This document shows positions 18,127-26,925 of a stretch of 64,000 nt of DNA, one piece after another. The stretch lies in NCBI RefSeq assembly GCF_002929495.1, contig NZ_PJJJ01000032.1, positions 152,033-216,032 on the forward strand, given 5' to 3'. The DNA comes from Cryobacterium sp. Y82. Its GTDB lineage: Bacteria; Actinomycetota; Actinomycetes; Actinomycetales; Microbacteriaceae. Within the stretch, counting starts at the first letter, position 1, and each line of letters begins with the position of its first letter. The notes below the pieces were generated by a model. It was not told the origin of the DNA and did no database searches. It saw only the letters and a list, made by a program, of their open reading frames with translations. Position numbers and translations under genes: made by a program.

Positions 18127-20175
18127 ATGCATTCGGTTAGTCGCGCGGGGATTCCTAGCGCATTAGTTGCTGGTCTTCGAGATGCGTACGGGCGATTCGT
18201 CCTACCGGGCCTTAGCGGGTTGCCGAACTGGCGGGTGCTCCTGTGGTTCCCGTTGGCAGCTGCCGTCGGCTCGGCTATCCTCATCGTGCTGGGGATTAGC
18301 GGAACCTCATCAGGAGCCCACTGGGGTGCACTCGGTGTCGGCCCTGACCCGCGCTTGCTTGAAGGTGTTCCACGCGGGATCAGGTCAGACGAGTGGCTTG
18401 TGCAACAGGGGTGGGTAGTCTCGCAGGTGAACCGAGGCTTCCCCCCGATCAATCAGATGTTCCCCGGCGGAACTGACATGACCGTGCTCAACGAGTTACC
18501 TTCCTGGGACTGGTCGTCAATTTTTCGCCCGCATCTGTGGGGGTACCTATTCTTTGGACTAGACGCCGGCATGGCTTGGCAGTGGTGGATTCCCGCCTTG
18601 GTCTTAGTCTCCGCCTGCTACATGTTCGCTGTCACCCTGATGCCGCGCCGTCCACTCACCTCAGCTTTTCTGGCAGTGGCTGTGTTTTTCACTCCCTTTC
18701 TGCAGTGGTGGTACACGCCGAGTTCCGTAATGTCGGTTGGGTGGCCACTCTTGGCCATGGCTGCCGTTGTCTGGATTTTGGTCGATGATCGACGCTGGGT
18801 CCGCGTCGTCTGGTCCATTGCTGTTGGCTACTTCGCAATCACTCTCGCGATGGGGCTCTACGTTCCGTTCATCATTCCCGGCTTGATGGTTTTCATCGCG
18901 TTTGCCGTCGGATATCTGTTCCGTGCACGCCCGTGGGCGATCGGTGGCGCGAGGGCAACGTGGGGACGTTTAGCTCCGCTCCTTGCGGCGGGCGTTGGCG
19001 CCATCGCGGTCACGGCGATTTGGGCGGGGACACGGATCTCGACGTTTAATGCGATTCAGTCCACCGTCTATCCGGGCCAACGATTTGATCCGACCGGAAG
19101 CCTGATTGTGAAGGACCCTTACCTCGCGGGCATCGGCGGTGCACCCTGGAGTCAGGCGTTGAAATCCACGTCAGGAACGACGATCCTGGGCTTGAACTCA
19201 TCCGAGGCTTCATCCGTTATCCTCCTCTGCTTCTTCGTATTGCCGGGACTCCTGTGGTTTGTACTGCAATCGCTGAGAAAATCACAGCGGACGGACTGGC
19301 TCCTTATTTCAGTCCTGGCCTGCCTGGGACTCATCTTGGCTTACCTGTTCATTCCGGGGTGGGACGAGCTCGCCCATATCATTCAGCTTGACCGGATCCC
19401 TGCTGAGCGATTCAGAATTGTCTTTGTCGTGCTGCTGCCGCTGGTCGCTGTCTTGACGATTGAACACATTGATCGATTCGGCGGGCGGGCGAATTTGATC
19501 GTTGGGGCCGTGTGCGCAGCGTTCACCGCCGCTATGATTCTCGGCACCGCACTTCGAATTCGGGAACTTGACTCCGCTGTACTCGCGGCGGCTCCGTCAT
19601 GGAAAATCATCGCCGTTCTCTTGGTTGTGGCCACGCTGCTGCTGTTTGTGAAGAGCAGCGTTCCCGTGGCAGTGGCGCTGCTGCTAGCCGCATCTGTGGT
19701 TATGAGCATTGGCGTGAACCCGCTGTACCGCGGAGTGTTTGATCTCAGCGAGACGGCGACTGGAACTTCAATCGAGGAGTCGAACGATGAGGATCCCGGG
19801 ACGTGGGTCGGCGTCGGTTCTTTCGAGGCGATGGCGTTATTGGTCGAATCTGGAGTGCAGTCACTGAGCGGAGTGCAAACATACCCGAGTAAAGAAATGT
19901 GGAGTGCGATAGATCCGTCCGGCAAATTCGAGACTGAATGGAACCGCCTGGGGCACGTACAGTGGGCCTTCGGGGCGGGAGAACCCACCGTTGTCAATCC
20001 GCAGCCCGATGTTATTTCCGTGACCTTTGACCCGTGCTCAACTTTTGCCCAAGAGAATGTTAGCTATGTGCTGACAGACGGTGCTCCGAATGAAAGTTCA
20101 TGTTTGGTAGAAAACGCTGTGATTCCGCAGGGGACGCTCGTAATGAGAGTCTACGAAATTGTGCCAGGAAACTAG
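18127..20175 (+). CDS. Large polytopic membrane protein, RSDEW family, paralog 2
   Basis: A 682-residue paralog of the preceding gene, alike over the whole length: LPNWRVLLWFP, SSGAHWGALGVGPDPRLLEGV, IRSDEWLVQQGWVVSQ, FPGGTDMTVLNELPSWDWSS, VQTYPSKEMW, CSTFAQENVSYVL. The tandem order and close similarity point to a local duplication; the 152-bp gap (17975-18126) shows no other gene. It has about 12 membrane segments with a ~120-residue soluble end. GAGGAG lies 11 bases before the ATG. Probable role as for paralog 1: addition of sugars on the outer face of the membrane from a lipid-linked donor (inference). Confidence 0.83.
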   Translation: MHSVSRAGIPSALVAGLRDAYGRFVLPGLSGLPNWRVLLWFPLAAAVGSAILIVLGISGTSSGAHWGALGVGPDPRLLEGVPRGIRSDEWLVQQGWVVSQVNRGFPPINQMFPGGTDMTVLNELPSWDWSSIFRPHLWGYLFFGLDAGMAWQWWIPALVLVSACYMFAVTLMPRRPLTSAFLAVAVFFTPFLQWWYTPSSVMSVGWPLLAMAAVVWILVDDRRWVRVVWSIAVGYFAITLAMGLYVPFIIPGLMVFIAFAVGYLFRARPWAIGGARATWGRLAPLLAAGVGAIAVTAIWAGTRISTFNAIQSTVYPGQRFDPTGSLIVKDPYLAGIGGAPWSQALKSTSGTTILGLNSSEASSVILLCFFVLPGLLWFVLQSLRKSQRTDWLLISVLACLGLILAYLFIPGWDELAHIIQLDRIPAERFRIVFVVLLPLVAVLTIEHIDRFGGRANLIVGAVCAAFTAAMILGTALRIRELDSAVLAAAPSWKIIAVLLVVATLLLFVKSSVPVAVALLLAASVVMSIGVNPLYRGVFDLSETATGTSIEESNDEDPGTWVGVGSFEAMALLVESGVQSLSGVQTYPSKEMWSAIDPSGKFETEWNRLGHVQWAFGAGEPTVVNPQPDVISVTFDPCSTFAQENVSYVLTDGAPNESSCLVENAVIPQGTLVMRVYEIVPGN

Positions 20176-20177
20176 CG

Positions 20178-21431
20178 ATGCCCACTCCGCTGAACAAGAA
20201 AAAGCTCTCGGGGTTCACCCAATTGTTGTTGGCAACGGCCATCGCTGGAGTTGCGGGTTATGTCATCACGTGGCTCGTGCCCCGGCAAGTAGGATTCAGC
20301 GCGTACGCCTCATTTGCAATTTTCTGGTCGTTGCTATTCTTTATAGTCAGCGCGCTATCAGGAATTCAGCAAGAAGTAACACGCGCCACGAGGCCGCGAA
20401 CCGATCAGACGCTTCGGGCTCGGCATCAGTCTGTTGCCTTTGGAGCCGGGACAGCAGTGATTACCTTCGCGGTGATCGTTGCAACTGCGCCCGCCTGGGT
20501 GAACACAGTTTTTCCAATAAATTCGTGGCAGCTTGTTTGGCCGCTCGCGGCAGGGGCGGCGTCGTATGTTCTCGTGGCCGTGCTCGGTGGGTCGCTGTAT
20601 GGAGTCTCCCAGTGGAGCGCACTGTTTTGGCTTATCTGTGTTGAAGCGACGCTTCGCTTCGTTGCAATAGCAGTCGCACTTATCTTCACGTCGGATATCG
20701 TTGCGTTGGCCTGGACGATCGCAGCGCCGTATACATTGACGCTGTTGGTGTTGTGGCCGCGAATGACCCGTAGTTTGGCGGGGAAATCTGAACTCGACGT
20801 CAGCCTGTATCGGCTCTGCGGAAACATTTCGCGAACCATTGTTGCGGCAGCGTCGATGGGTCTGATGGTCAGCGGTTTTCCTTTTGTGTTAGGTCTCGCG
20901 TCCGTCGGTGAACCAGCCGCTTTGTTGGGGCTGTTGATCCTCGCCGTTACGCTCACGAGGGCGCCGCTCATTGTGGTGATGATGGCGCTGCAGAGCTACC
21001 TGATAATTCACTTTCGAGATCTCGGAGACGCGGTTGGGGCACGGGTCTTTAAAATTATCGGGCTGCTCGGTGCCCTGGCCGTGGCTCTCGCACTCGTCGG
21101 TTGGTGGCTCGGGCCCGTCGTATTCGAGTTTCTTTTTCCGGGCGAACTCGTTCCGGAAGGATGGTTGTTGGCCGTCCTCGTAGCGTCATCGGCACTTATG
21201 GGGGCGCTCTGCGTGACTTCGCCAGCACTGCTGGCTTCCTCTCGTCATACCGTGTACAGCGTGGGATGGCTCCTAGCGGCTGCAACTACCGTCGTCTGCC
21301 TTCTGCTCCCCTTAGATCTCGTCGCCAAGACCGTGCTTTCGCTACTCGCCGGGCCGATTTCGGGTCTGCTAGTACATGGGAGCTACCTGGCCATAGCCAG
21401 GCGACAGTCCGGTGTTCTTAGTCAGTCGTAG
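20178..21431 (+). CDS. Flippase-like polytopic membrane protein (MOP/PST type)
   Basis: About 417 residues from the ATG at 20178. A longer frame from 20100 would overlap paralog 2 and gives an N-terminus with no membrane character. The protein has about 12-14 hydrophobic segments. It starts KLSGFTQLLLATAIAGVAGYVITWLV, followed by GFSAYASFAIFWSLLFFIVSALSGIQQEVTRATRP, a layout seen in Wzx-like polysaccharide flippases and related proteins. A second such protein is at 29941. It could flip lipid-linked glycan or polyprenyl-phosphate sugars. It starts 2 bp after paralog 2, so the two are co-transcribed. Its 3' end overlaps the convergent DUF2304 gene by 14 bp. Confidence 0.72.
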   Translation: MPTPLNKKKLSGFTQLLLATAIAGVAGYVITWLVPRQVGFSAYASFAIFWSLLFFIVSALSGIQQEVTRATRPRTDQTLRARHQSVAFGAGTAVITFAVIVATAPAWVNTVFPINSWQLVWPLAAGAASYVLVAVLGGSLYGVSQWSALFWLICVEATLRFVAIAVALIFTSDIVALAWTIAAPYTLTLLVLWPRMTRSLAGKSELDVSLYRLCGNISRTIVAAASMGLMVSGFPFVLGLASVGEPAALLGLLILAVTLTRAPLIVVMMALQSYLIIHFRDLGDAVGARVFKIIGLLGALAVALALVGWWLGPVVFEFLFPGELVPEGWLLAVLVASSALMGALCVTSPALLASSRHTVYSVGWLLAAATTVVCLLLPLDLVAKTVLSLLAGPISGLLVHGSYLAIARRQSGVLSQS

Positions 21432-21792
21432 TCTTGTTGGAAGCCTGATTCTCAAGATCGCGGAGTCGAAGGTCCTGCATCGCAACCGATTCGGCAAGGG
21501 TGCGAGACTTGCTCTCAAGTACCGTGAGCTCAGCACTATGTTGCAAGCAAACGAGAACCAAGATTGCAATGCTGACAAAGAAAACGAGGTTCGTTGGCAC
21601 ATCAATACCAACGACCTCGGATGCCCACTCCAGCGTTTTCGGAAACACGCCAACGATCAATGCCATCGTGCCGGCAAACAACCACCACATGGCGTGTCGC
21701 TCACGGAGCTGGCGACGGCGAAGTAATTCCACAACTACGGCCAAGGCAACGAGCGCTGACAGGATGCCGAAAATGTAACTAGTGACTGTCAT
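21418..21792 (-). CDS. DUF2304 membrane protein
   Basis: A 124-residue protein with three hydrophobic segments: SYIFGILSALVALAVVVELL, then RRQLRERHAMWWLFAGTMALIVGVFP, then NLVFFVSIAILVLVCLQHS. A coiled tail (VLESKSRTLAESVAMQDLRLRDLE) follows. R-x-R-E-R-H-A-x-W-W is the recognisable DUF2304 core. These small proteins usually stand beside GT2 enzymes that make polyprenyl-phosphate sugars, as here: the GT2 gene ends 6 bp upstream and both are read leftward. A membrane-anchor or regulatory role for that GT2 is inferred from this pairing. Confidence 0.87.
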   Translation of the reverse strand: MTVTSYIFGILSALVALAVVVELLRRRQLRERHAMWWLFAGTMALIVGVFPKTLEWASEVVGIDVPTNLVFFVSIAILVLVCLQHSAELTVLESKSRTLAESVAMQDLRLRDLENQASNKTTTD

Positions 21793-21798
21793 GTCAAC

Positions 21799-22530
21799 CT
21801 ACTTTGTGGAAACGGCAAATGATGAAGCCGGGCGGACGAGTGCGAAAACCAAAGCCACCCCGGCGCGGCCTAGGTAGGCCGCTGCTTTAAATGGATTATG
21901 CGACGGAACGCCGCCGGCCCTCGGCCGCATGGAGACAGGAATCTGCTGAACGATCAGACCGGCGCGGGCAGCAATCACCAGCGCTTCGATAGTGTCACCC
22001 AGGTACTCAGCGGGGTAGTGGTCTGCGAACAGCCGCACGGCGCGAGGTCCCGAAGCACGAAATCCGGAGGTCGTGTCAGTGAGCTCGGTTCGCGCGGTCC
22101 GGCTCAGCGTGAATGCCAACACCTGCATGGCCCAGCGTCGCGGTCCGCGAACTTCATACTCACCTTCGCCGGCAAACCTGGCGCCCAGTACGAGGTCTGA
22201 CGATTCAAGGGCATCTAGGAGCGCAACAACGCTGGCCGGATCGTGCTGTCCATCGGAGTCAATTTGAACGACGTTCCGGAAGCCGTTCGCGAGCGCGTAC
22301 TTAAAGCCAACGCGCATCGCGCCTCCGACGCCCAAATTGAACGGCAAAACGGCTACGCGCGCGCCAGCCCGAGACGCAACGGCAAAAGTACCGTCTGTCG
22401 AACCATCGTCGACAACCAGGCACGCGATACCCGGAAGTGCACGTTGAACTTCATGAATTACTTGGGCGATGGACTCCTCCTCGTTGAGGGCAGGCATGAC
22501 AATTAACGTCTGCGCAAAGGGGGAAGTCAC
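21799..22530 (-). CDS. Polyprenyl-phosphate glycosyltransferase-like GT2
   Basis: A 243-residue cytoplasmic GT2 of the dolichyl-phosphate-mannose-synthase type. It has IVMPALNEEESIAQVI, CLVVDDGSTDGT, FNLGVGGAMRVGF, VVQIDSDGQHDP (the D-x-D metal site), LVLGARFAG and SGFRASGPRAV. It lacks C-terminal membrane segments, and the adjoining DUF2304 gene probably supplies them. The product would be an undecaprenyl- or decaprenyl-phosphate sugar, the donor type used by GT-C-like membrane transferases such as the RSDEW proteins. The start is GTG with a weak ribosome site, and the gene is divergent from the GT4 at 22619. Confidence 0.88.
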   Translation of the reverse strand: MTSPFAQTLIVMPALNEEESIAQVIHEVQRALPGIACLVVDDGSTDGTFAVASRAGARVAVLPFNLGVGGAMRVGFKYALANGFRNVVQIDSDGQHDPASVVALLDALESSDLVLGARFAGEGEYEVRGPRRWAMQVLAFTLSRTARTELTDTTSGFRASGPRAVRLFADHYPAEYLGDTIEALVIAARAGLIVQQIPVSMRPRAGGVPSHNPFKAAAYLGRAGVALVFALVRPASSFAVSTK

Positions 22531-22618
22531 TTTGCAAGCATATCAACCACTGTGCAAAGGTCAGGGTCGCCGCGAGTTCGTACCGTATCGTTAAGCAACC
22601 GTCGTCGAAAGGCTTTTC

Positions 22619-23803
22619 TTGCGCATTCTATTTGTCCATGAGGTGAACTACACCACCAAGGTCATCTACGAGATGCACGAATTCCCCGAGCTGCTCGCAC
22701 TCAAGGGACACGATGTGACCTTCTTTCACTACCCAGAGCTTCCGACGGTTCCGCACAGGTCGGTGAGGTCGACGAAGGTAAAGATCACGGGGCGGGCCTA
22801 TCCGGAAGCCGAAATTCAGCTCGTCACCCCGGCAACCTTCGGGGGGTCCCCGGCCGAACGGTATCTCGCGCCGCTGCTCGGACTGCCTGCTCTGCGGTCG
22901 GAGATCCGTCACGGCGCGTACGACGTGATCGTGCTTTACTCCGTGCCGACAACGGGGTGGCAGACGGTTCGGATCGCCGCAGGGGCCGGCGTGCCCGTCG
23001 TCTTCCGGGCGTTGGACGTTTCGCATCAAATACGCAGTAGTCCGGTGTCACGCCTGATTCGATTAGCGGAAAAGTACATTTACAAAAATGCCACGCTTTT
23101 GTCAGCCAATAATCCAGCGATGGCTGACTACTGCGTCGAAGTGTCGGGCCGGACTGGTGCCACAGTCGTGAATGTTCCGCCAATTGATTTGTCTCACTTC
23201 GCAGATGCCGTCGTGGGCGATCTGCGCGATGAGCTCGGACTTCGTGCGGAGAACAAAGTTGTGCTCTACATGGGGAGTTTCTTCAGCTTCTCCGGCCTTG
23301 ACATCGTCTTGGAAAAAATGGCGGAAGAATTCGCACGGCACCCCCTGTTGAGGTTGGTGCTCGTGGGCGGTGGAGACCTTGACGAGAAGCTTCGAGCGCG
23401 CTCGCGCGAATTGGGGATTGCTGATCAGGTGATCTTCACCGGCGTTGTTCCATACGCACGTCTCCCCGCATACCTAAAAGTCGCAGATGTAGCAATCAAT
23501 CCGTTCGTTCCGCAATTGTTAACGAATGTCGCCTTTCCGCACAAGGTGCTGCAGTACATGGCCTCCGAGATTCCGACAGTGTCGACGTCACTGACCGGGC
23601 TGCGCGGAGTGCTGGGCGACGATTCTGGCGTTACTTGGGTTGACCAACCCCACGATGTAACGGCGGCCGCCATCGAGCTAGCCTTCTCAAGCCAGGATGT
23701 GCGTCAAAAGGTCGCCGACAGGCAACGTGAGTTCATTTCATCGAACTTCTCGAAGGAGACCGCGATTGCCTCCTTCGAACGCGCGTTGGAGGGCGTGCTC
23801 TAG
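22619..23803 (+). CDS. GT4-family glycosyltransferase
   Basis: A 394-residue GT-B enzyme. N-terminal domain: RILFVHEVNYTTKVIYEMHEFPELL, VIVLYSVPTTGWQTV. C-terminal domain: KVVLYMGSFFSFSGLDIVLE, LVLVGGGDLDEKL, VIFTGVVPYARLPAYL, and an INPFVPQLLTNVAFPHKVLQYM region in place of the usual E-x7-E motif. It starts with TTG after AAAGG. It opens a rightward run with the sugar-nucleotide genes at 23814-26889. That makes it a good candidate to transfer the deoxy-amino sugar those genes make (inference from context only). Confidence 0.87.
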   Translation: MRILFVHEVNYTTKVIYEMHEFPELLALKGHDVTFFHYPELPTVPHRSVRSTKVKITGRAYPEAEIQLVTPATFGGSPAERYLAPLLGLPALRSEIRHGAYDVIVLYSVPTTGWQTVRIAAGAGVPVVFRALDVSHQIRSSPVSRLIRLAEKYIYKNATLLSANNPAMADYCVEVSGRTGATVVNVPPIDLSHFADAVVGDLRDELGLRAENKVVLYMGSFFSFSGLDIVLEKMAEEFARHPLLRLVLVGGGDLDEKLRARSRELGIADQVIFTGVVPYARLPAYLKVADVAINPFVPQLLTNVAFPHKVLQYMASEIPTVSTSLTGLRGVLGDDSGVTWVDQPHDVTAAAIELAFSSQDVRQKVADRQREFISSNFSKETAIASFERALEGVL

Positions 23804-23813
23804 ACTTGAATTC

Positions 23814-24731
23814 ATGACTTCTCGTGTGCTCATTCTCGGAGGCACAGGGATGCTCGGCAGCGCGGTACTCAGCGCTTTCTCGGAAAACGGCCTCGAGGCA
23901 ATAGCCACGACCCGAAATACCTCCGATCTGTCGGCTTCCTTGCGCCCGGTGTTCGTTAACTTCGACGTGACGACCGGTGATTTGGAAGAGGTTCTTGCTT
24001 CCTATGGCCAGGGCGACTTCGTCATCAACTGCATCGGGATTATCAAGCATCACATCGACGATTCAAGAGAAGATCATCGACGAAATGCAATCTTGATTAA
24101 CTCGGAGTTTCCTTATGCGCTATGTGCGTTGGCGCAGAGGCAGGGATTTAGAGTCATTCAGATCGCCACGGACTGCGTCTATTCGGGCGGCGTCGGCAGC
24201 TATGACGAAGAGTCTCTGCAGGATGCAACAGATGTCTACGGTAAGACGAAGAGCCTCGGTGAGGTTCCCAGCAGTCACATGCTCAATTTGCGCTGCTCGA
24301 TAATTGGCCGCGAAACCAAGAATGGCAAGTCCCTGCTGGAATGGGTGCTCGGTCATGCGCCAGGGTCGAGTTTCTCGGGCTACACCGACCATCTTTGGAA
24401 CGGAATCACGGCCCAGGCGTTCGGGAGGATTGCGGCTGGCATCGTGAGCACAGGAAACCCACTAACCGGGACTTTTCATGTTGTTCCAGCAGATGTTGTC
24501 GACAAGTTCACGCTTTCATCCCAAATCCTTCGCGCCTACGAACGTTCAGATGTGACCGTCGTTCAGCAGGAGACCGGTCACGCGATCAATCGGACGCTGG
24601 ATACCGTATTTCCCGATGTGAGCAATCGGCTGTGGACCGATGCCGGATATGCCGGTGCTCCCACCATCCAAGACATGGTCGGCGATCTCGTCGCACCACA
24701 TTCCAGCTACTCAAACGGAGATCTTCAATGA
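23814..24731 (+). CDS. RmlD-like SDR reductase for a nucleotide deoxy-amino sugar
   Basis: A 305-residue protein from the ATG at 23814; a longer frame would run into the preceding gene. It has GGTGMLGSAVL (NAD(P)-binding), VINCIGIIKH, IQIATDCVYSGG and a Y-x3-K pair in DVYGKTKSLGE, which is the layout of RmlD. It lacks the C-terminal cupin domain of CapF. With the 4,6-dehydratase and 2-epimerase that follow, it fits a WbvR-like reductase making UDP-N-acetyl-L-rhamnosamine on the way to UDP-L-QuiNAc; an L-FucNAc route is the alternative. It overlaps the next gene by ATGA (24728-24731). Confidence 0.82.
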   Translation: MTSRVLILGGTGMLGSAVLSAFSENGLEAIATTRNTSDLSASLRPVFVNFDVTTGDLEEVLASYGQGDFVINCIGIIKHHIDDSREDHRRNAILINSEFPYALCALAQRQGFRVIQIATDCVYSGGVGSYDEESLQDATDVYGKTKSLGEVPSSHMLNLRCSIIGRETKNGKSLLEWVLGHAPGSSFSGYTDHLWNGITAQAFGRIAAGIVSTGNPLTGTFHVVPADVVDKFTLSSQILRAYERSDVTVVQQETGHAINRTLDTVFPDVSNRLWTDAGYAGAPTIQDMVGDLVAPHSSYSNGDLQ

Positions 24732-25756
24732 CCAACAGACGAATCAAAGACTCTGTCGTAACAATTACGGGTGGTACCGGCTCGTTCGGATCGACAATGG
24801 CTAAGTTCCTACTCACACAGGACGTTGCGGAAGTTCGAATCTTTAGCCGGGACGAATCGAAGCAGGACATGATGCGTCACGTCATCGATGATCCTCGTAT
24901 GCAATTTTATATTGGAGACGTACGCAACGAACAGAGCGTCAGCCAGGCAATTCGCGGAAGCGATCTGGTCTTCCATGCGGCTGCGCTGAAACAGGTTCCG
25001 TCCTGCGAGTTCTTTCCGATGGAGGCCGTCGCAACGAATGTAACGGGGAGCTCAAACGTAATCCGGGCATCCCTCGAATATGGGGTGAAGTCGGTCGTGT
25101 GTCTCAGCACCGATAAGGCTGTCTATCCGATCAATGCCATGGGTATGACGAAAGCGCTTATGGAAAAAACTGCTATCGCCCTCGCACGTAGCAACCAAAA
25201 TTCAGACACAGTCATTTCGGTTACGCGCTATGGCAATGTCATGTATTCCCGCGGGTCAGTCATTCCGCTGGTTTTGGGTCAGCTCAAGTCAGGCAAACCC
25301 CTGACAATCACTGATCCCAACATGACCCGCTTTCTGATGTCGCTGAGCGAATCGGTTGACCTCGTGAAGTATGCCTTCACTGAGGCGTCGACGGGTGACT
25401 TGTTCGTGCGCAAAGCCCCGGCAAGTACCGTCGAGACTCTCTTCCAAGCAATCGCTAACATCGCCGGGGTAGAGAAGCCAGAAATCAATGTGATCGGTGT
25501 CCGCCACGGCGAGAAACTGTACGAGTCGCTCCTGAGCTCCGAAGAAATGGCCCATGCCGAGGACTTTGGCGACTACTACAAGGTCCCACTCGACACGCGC
25601 ACTCTCGATTACCGCCCCTATTTCGAAGAAGGCGAACAGCGCGAGGCGAACGACGACTCCTACACATCGCACAACACAGAACGCCTCGACGTGGCTGGTG
25701 TCGAAACGCTCCTGAAGACGCTCCCCGAAATTCGCGCCCTATTGGCCGGAGAGTAA
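24728..25756 (+). CDS. UDP-GlcNAc 4,6-dehydratase/5-epimerase (CapE/WbvB-like)
   Basis: 342 residues from the ATG that overlaps the preceding stop. Motifs: TGGTGSFGSTMAKFLL (Rossmann), IFSRDESKQDMMR, FYIGDVRN, HAAALKQVPSCEFFPMEA and VCLSTDKAVYPINAMGMTKA. In the last, the catalytic Y-x3-K of ordinary SDRs reads M-x3-K, a known trait of CapE-type enzymes. SVTRYGNVMYSRGSVIP also matches. CapE/WbjB/WbvB convert UDP-GlcNAc to a UDP-2-acetamido-4-keto-6-deoxy-L-hexose, the first step to L-FucNAc, L-RhaNAc and L-QuiNAc. The other two enzymes of the route flank it in order. Confidence 0.9.
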   Translation: MTNRRIKDSVVTITGGTGSFGSTMAKFLLTQDVAEVRIFSRDESKQDMMRHVIDDPRMQFYIGDVRNEQSVSQAIRGSDLVFHAAALKQVPSCEFFPMEAVATNVTGSSNVIRASLEYGVKSVVCLSTDKAVYPINAMGMTKALMEKTAIALARSNQNSDTVISVTRYGNVMYSRGSVIPLVLGQLKSGKPLTITDPNMTRFLMSLSESVDLVKYAFTEASTGDLFVRKAPASTVETLFQAIANIAGVEKPEINVIGVRHGEKLYESLLSSEEMAHAEDFGDYYKVPLDTRTLDYRPYFEEGEQREANDDSYTSHNTERLDVAGVETLLKTLPEIRALLAGE

Positions 25757-25758
25757 AT

Positions 25759-26889
25759 TTGTCCAAGCCTGTAATCGTCACGATCGTCGGCACACGGCCT
25801 GAGATCATTCGCCTTTCCCGCATCATCGCGCGGCTGGATCAAATCGTCGACCACGTTCTGGTTCATACCGGTCAGAATTTTGACCGGCAACTCAACGAGG
25901 TATTTTTCGAGGAATTGGGCGTGCGAACTCCGGACCGTTTCCTCAATGTGGACACCTCGAGTCTTGGAGCGGTATTGGGCGACACCCTGAAGAAAATTGA
26001 GCAGGTCTTTCTCGAAGTAAAGCCTGACGGCGTTTTGATCCTCGGCGACACGAATAGTGCGATTTCGGCATTGATCGCAAAAAGAATGCATATTCCCGTT
26101 TATCACATGGAGGCAGGTAACCGGTCCTTCGATGAAAACGTACCGGAGGAAACCAACCGCCGGCTTGTCGATCACATCTCTGACTTCAACTTGCCGTACA
26201 CAGAGCACGCTCGACGCAATCTCCTAGCTGAGGGGCTCCCTCCCCTTCGGATCAGTGTGACGGGTTCGCCAATGACCGAGGTTCTGAACTACTACCGACC
26301 GAAGATCGAAAGCTCGAACGTCCTTGACCGACTGAACCTTTCGGCTGGCGAGTACTTTCTCGTGAGCGCACATCGACAAGAAAACGTCGACTCACCGGAG
26401 CGTCTCGGGGCGCTCCTGGAAACACTGCAAGCGGTGCATGACCGCTGGAATTTGCCGGTTCTGGTGTCTACCCACCCACGTACACGACGCCACCTGGCCG
26501 GGCTGCCTGCCTTCGAGAGGCTCTCGGGCATCGTTTTCCACGAGCCTTTCGGCTTTCTGGACTACAACAAATTGCAGTTGAACGCGAAATGTGTTCTTTC
26601 TGACAGCGGCACTATCAGTGAAGAATCGACGATTCTGGACTTTCCGGCCGTAACGATTCGGGATTCGATGGAACGCCCGGAAGCCCTCGACAGCGGCAGC
26701 ATCGTCATGACGGGGCTGAACAGCCAAGAAGTGTTGTCAGGCATCGAAGAAATGATCTCGACATCCTACGCAACTAAACGAGCATTGCCGCCCGGATATG
26801 AGGTTGAGGACACTTCCCGGCGGGTGATTCGCTTCATGCTTTCAACGCTGAGTCGCCACCACTCTTGGGCCGGTATTCGCCAAAGTTAG
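25759..26889 (+). CDS. Non-hydrolysing UDP-N-acetylhexosamine 2-epimerase (WecB/CapG/WbvD-like)
   Basis: A 376-residue GT-B-fold epimerase. It has VTIVGTRPEIIRL, LVHTGQNFD, LGDTNSAISALIA, HMEAGNRSFDENVPEETNRR, VSAHRQENVD and LSDSGTISEES, all standard for the family. It starts with TTG 2 bp after the dehydratase stop. In WbjD/WbvD the enzyme inverts C2 of the 6-deoxy-L sugar as the last step. Placed after an RmlD-like reductase, the product is likely UDP-L-QuiNAc or UDP-L-FucNAc rather than UDP-ManNAc. Which of these cannot be settled from the sequence. Confidence 0.9.
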   Translation: MSKPVIVTIVGTRPEIIRLSRIIARLDQIVDHVLVHTGQNFDRQLNEVFFEELGVRTPDRFLNVDTSSLGAVLGDTLKKIEQVFLEVKPDGVLILGDTNSAISALIAKRMHIPVYHMEAGNRSFDENVPEETNRRLVDHISDFNLPYTEHARRNLLAEGLPPLRISVTGSPMTEVLNYYRPKIESSNVLDRLNLSAGEYFLVSAHRQENVDSPERLGALLETLQAVHDRWNLPVLVSTHPRTRRHLAGLPAFERLSGIVFHEPFGFLDYNKLQLNAKCVLSDSGTISEESTILDFPAVTIRDSMERPEALDSGSIVMTGLNSQEVLSGIEEMISTSYATKRALPPGYEVEDTSRRVIRFMLSTLSRHHSWAGIRQS

Positions 26890-26925
26890 TTGGTCGGCGG
26901 ACCGAGCCAAGTGCAAGGGGGAAAC

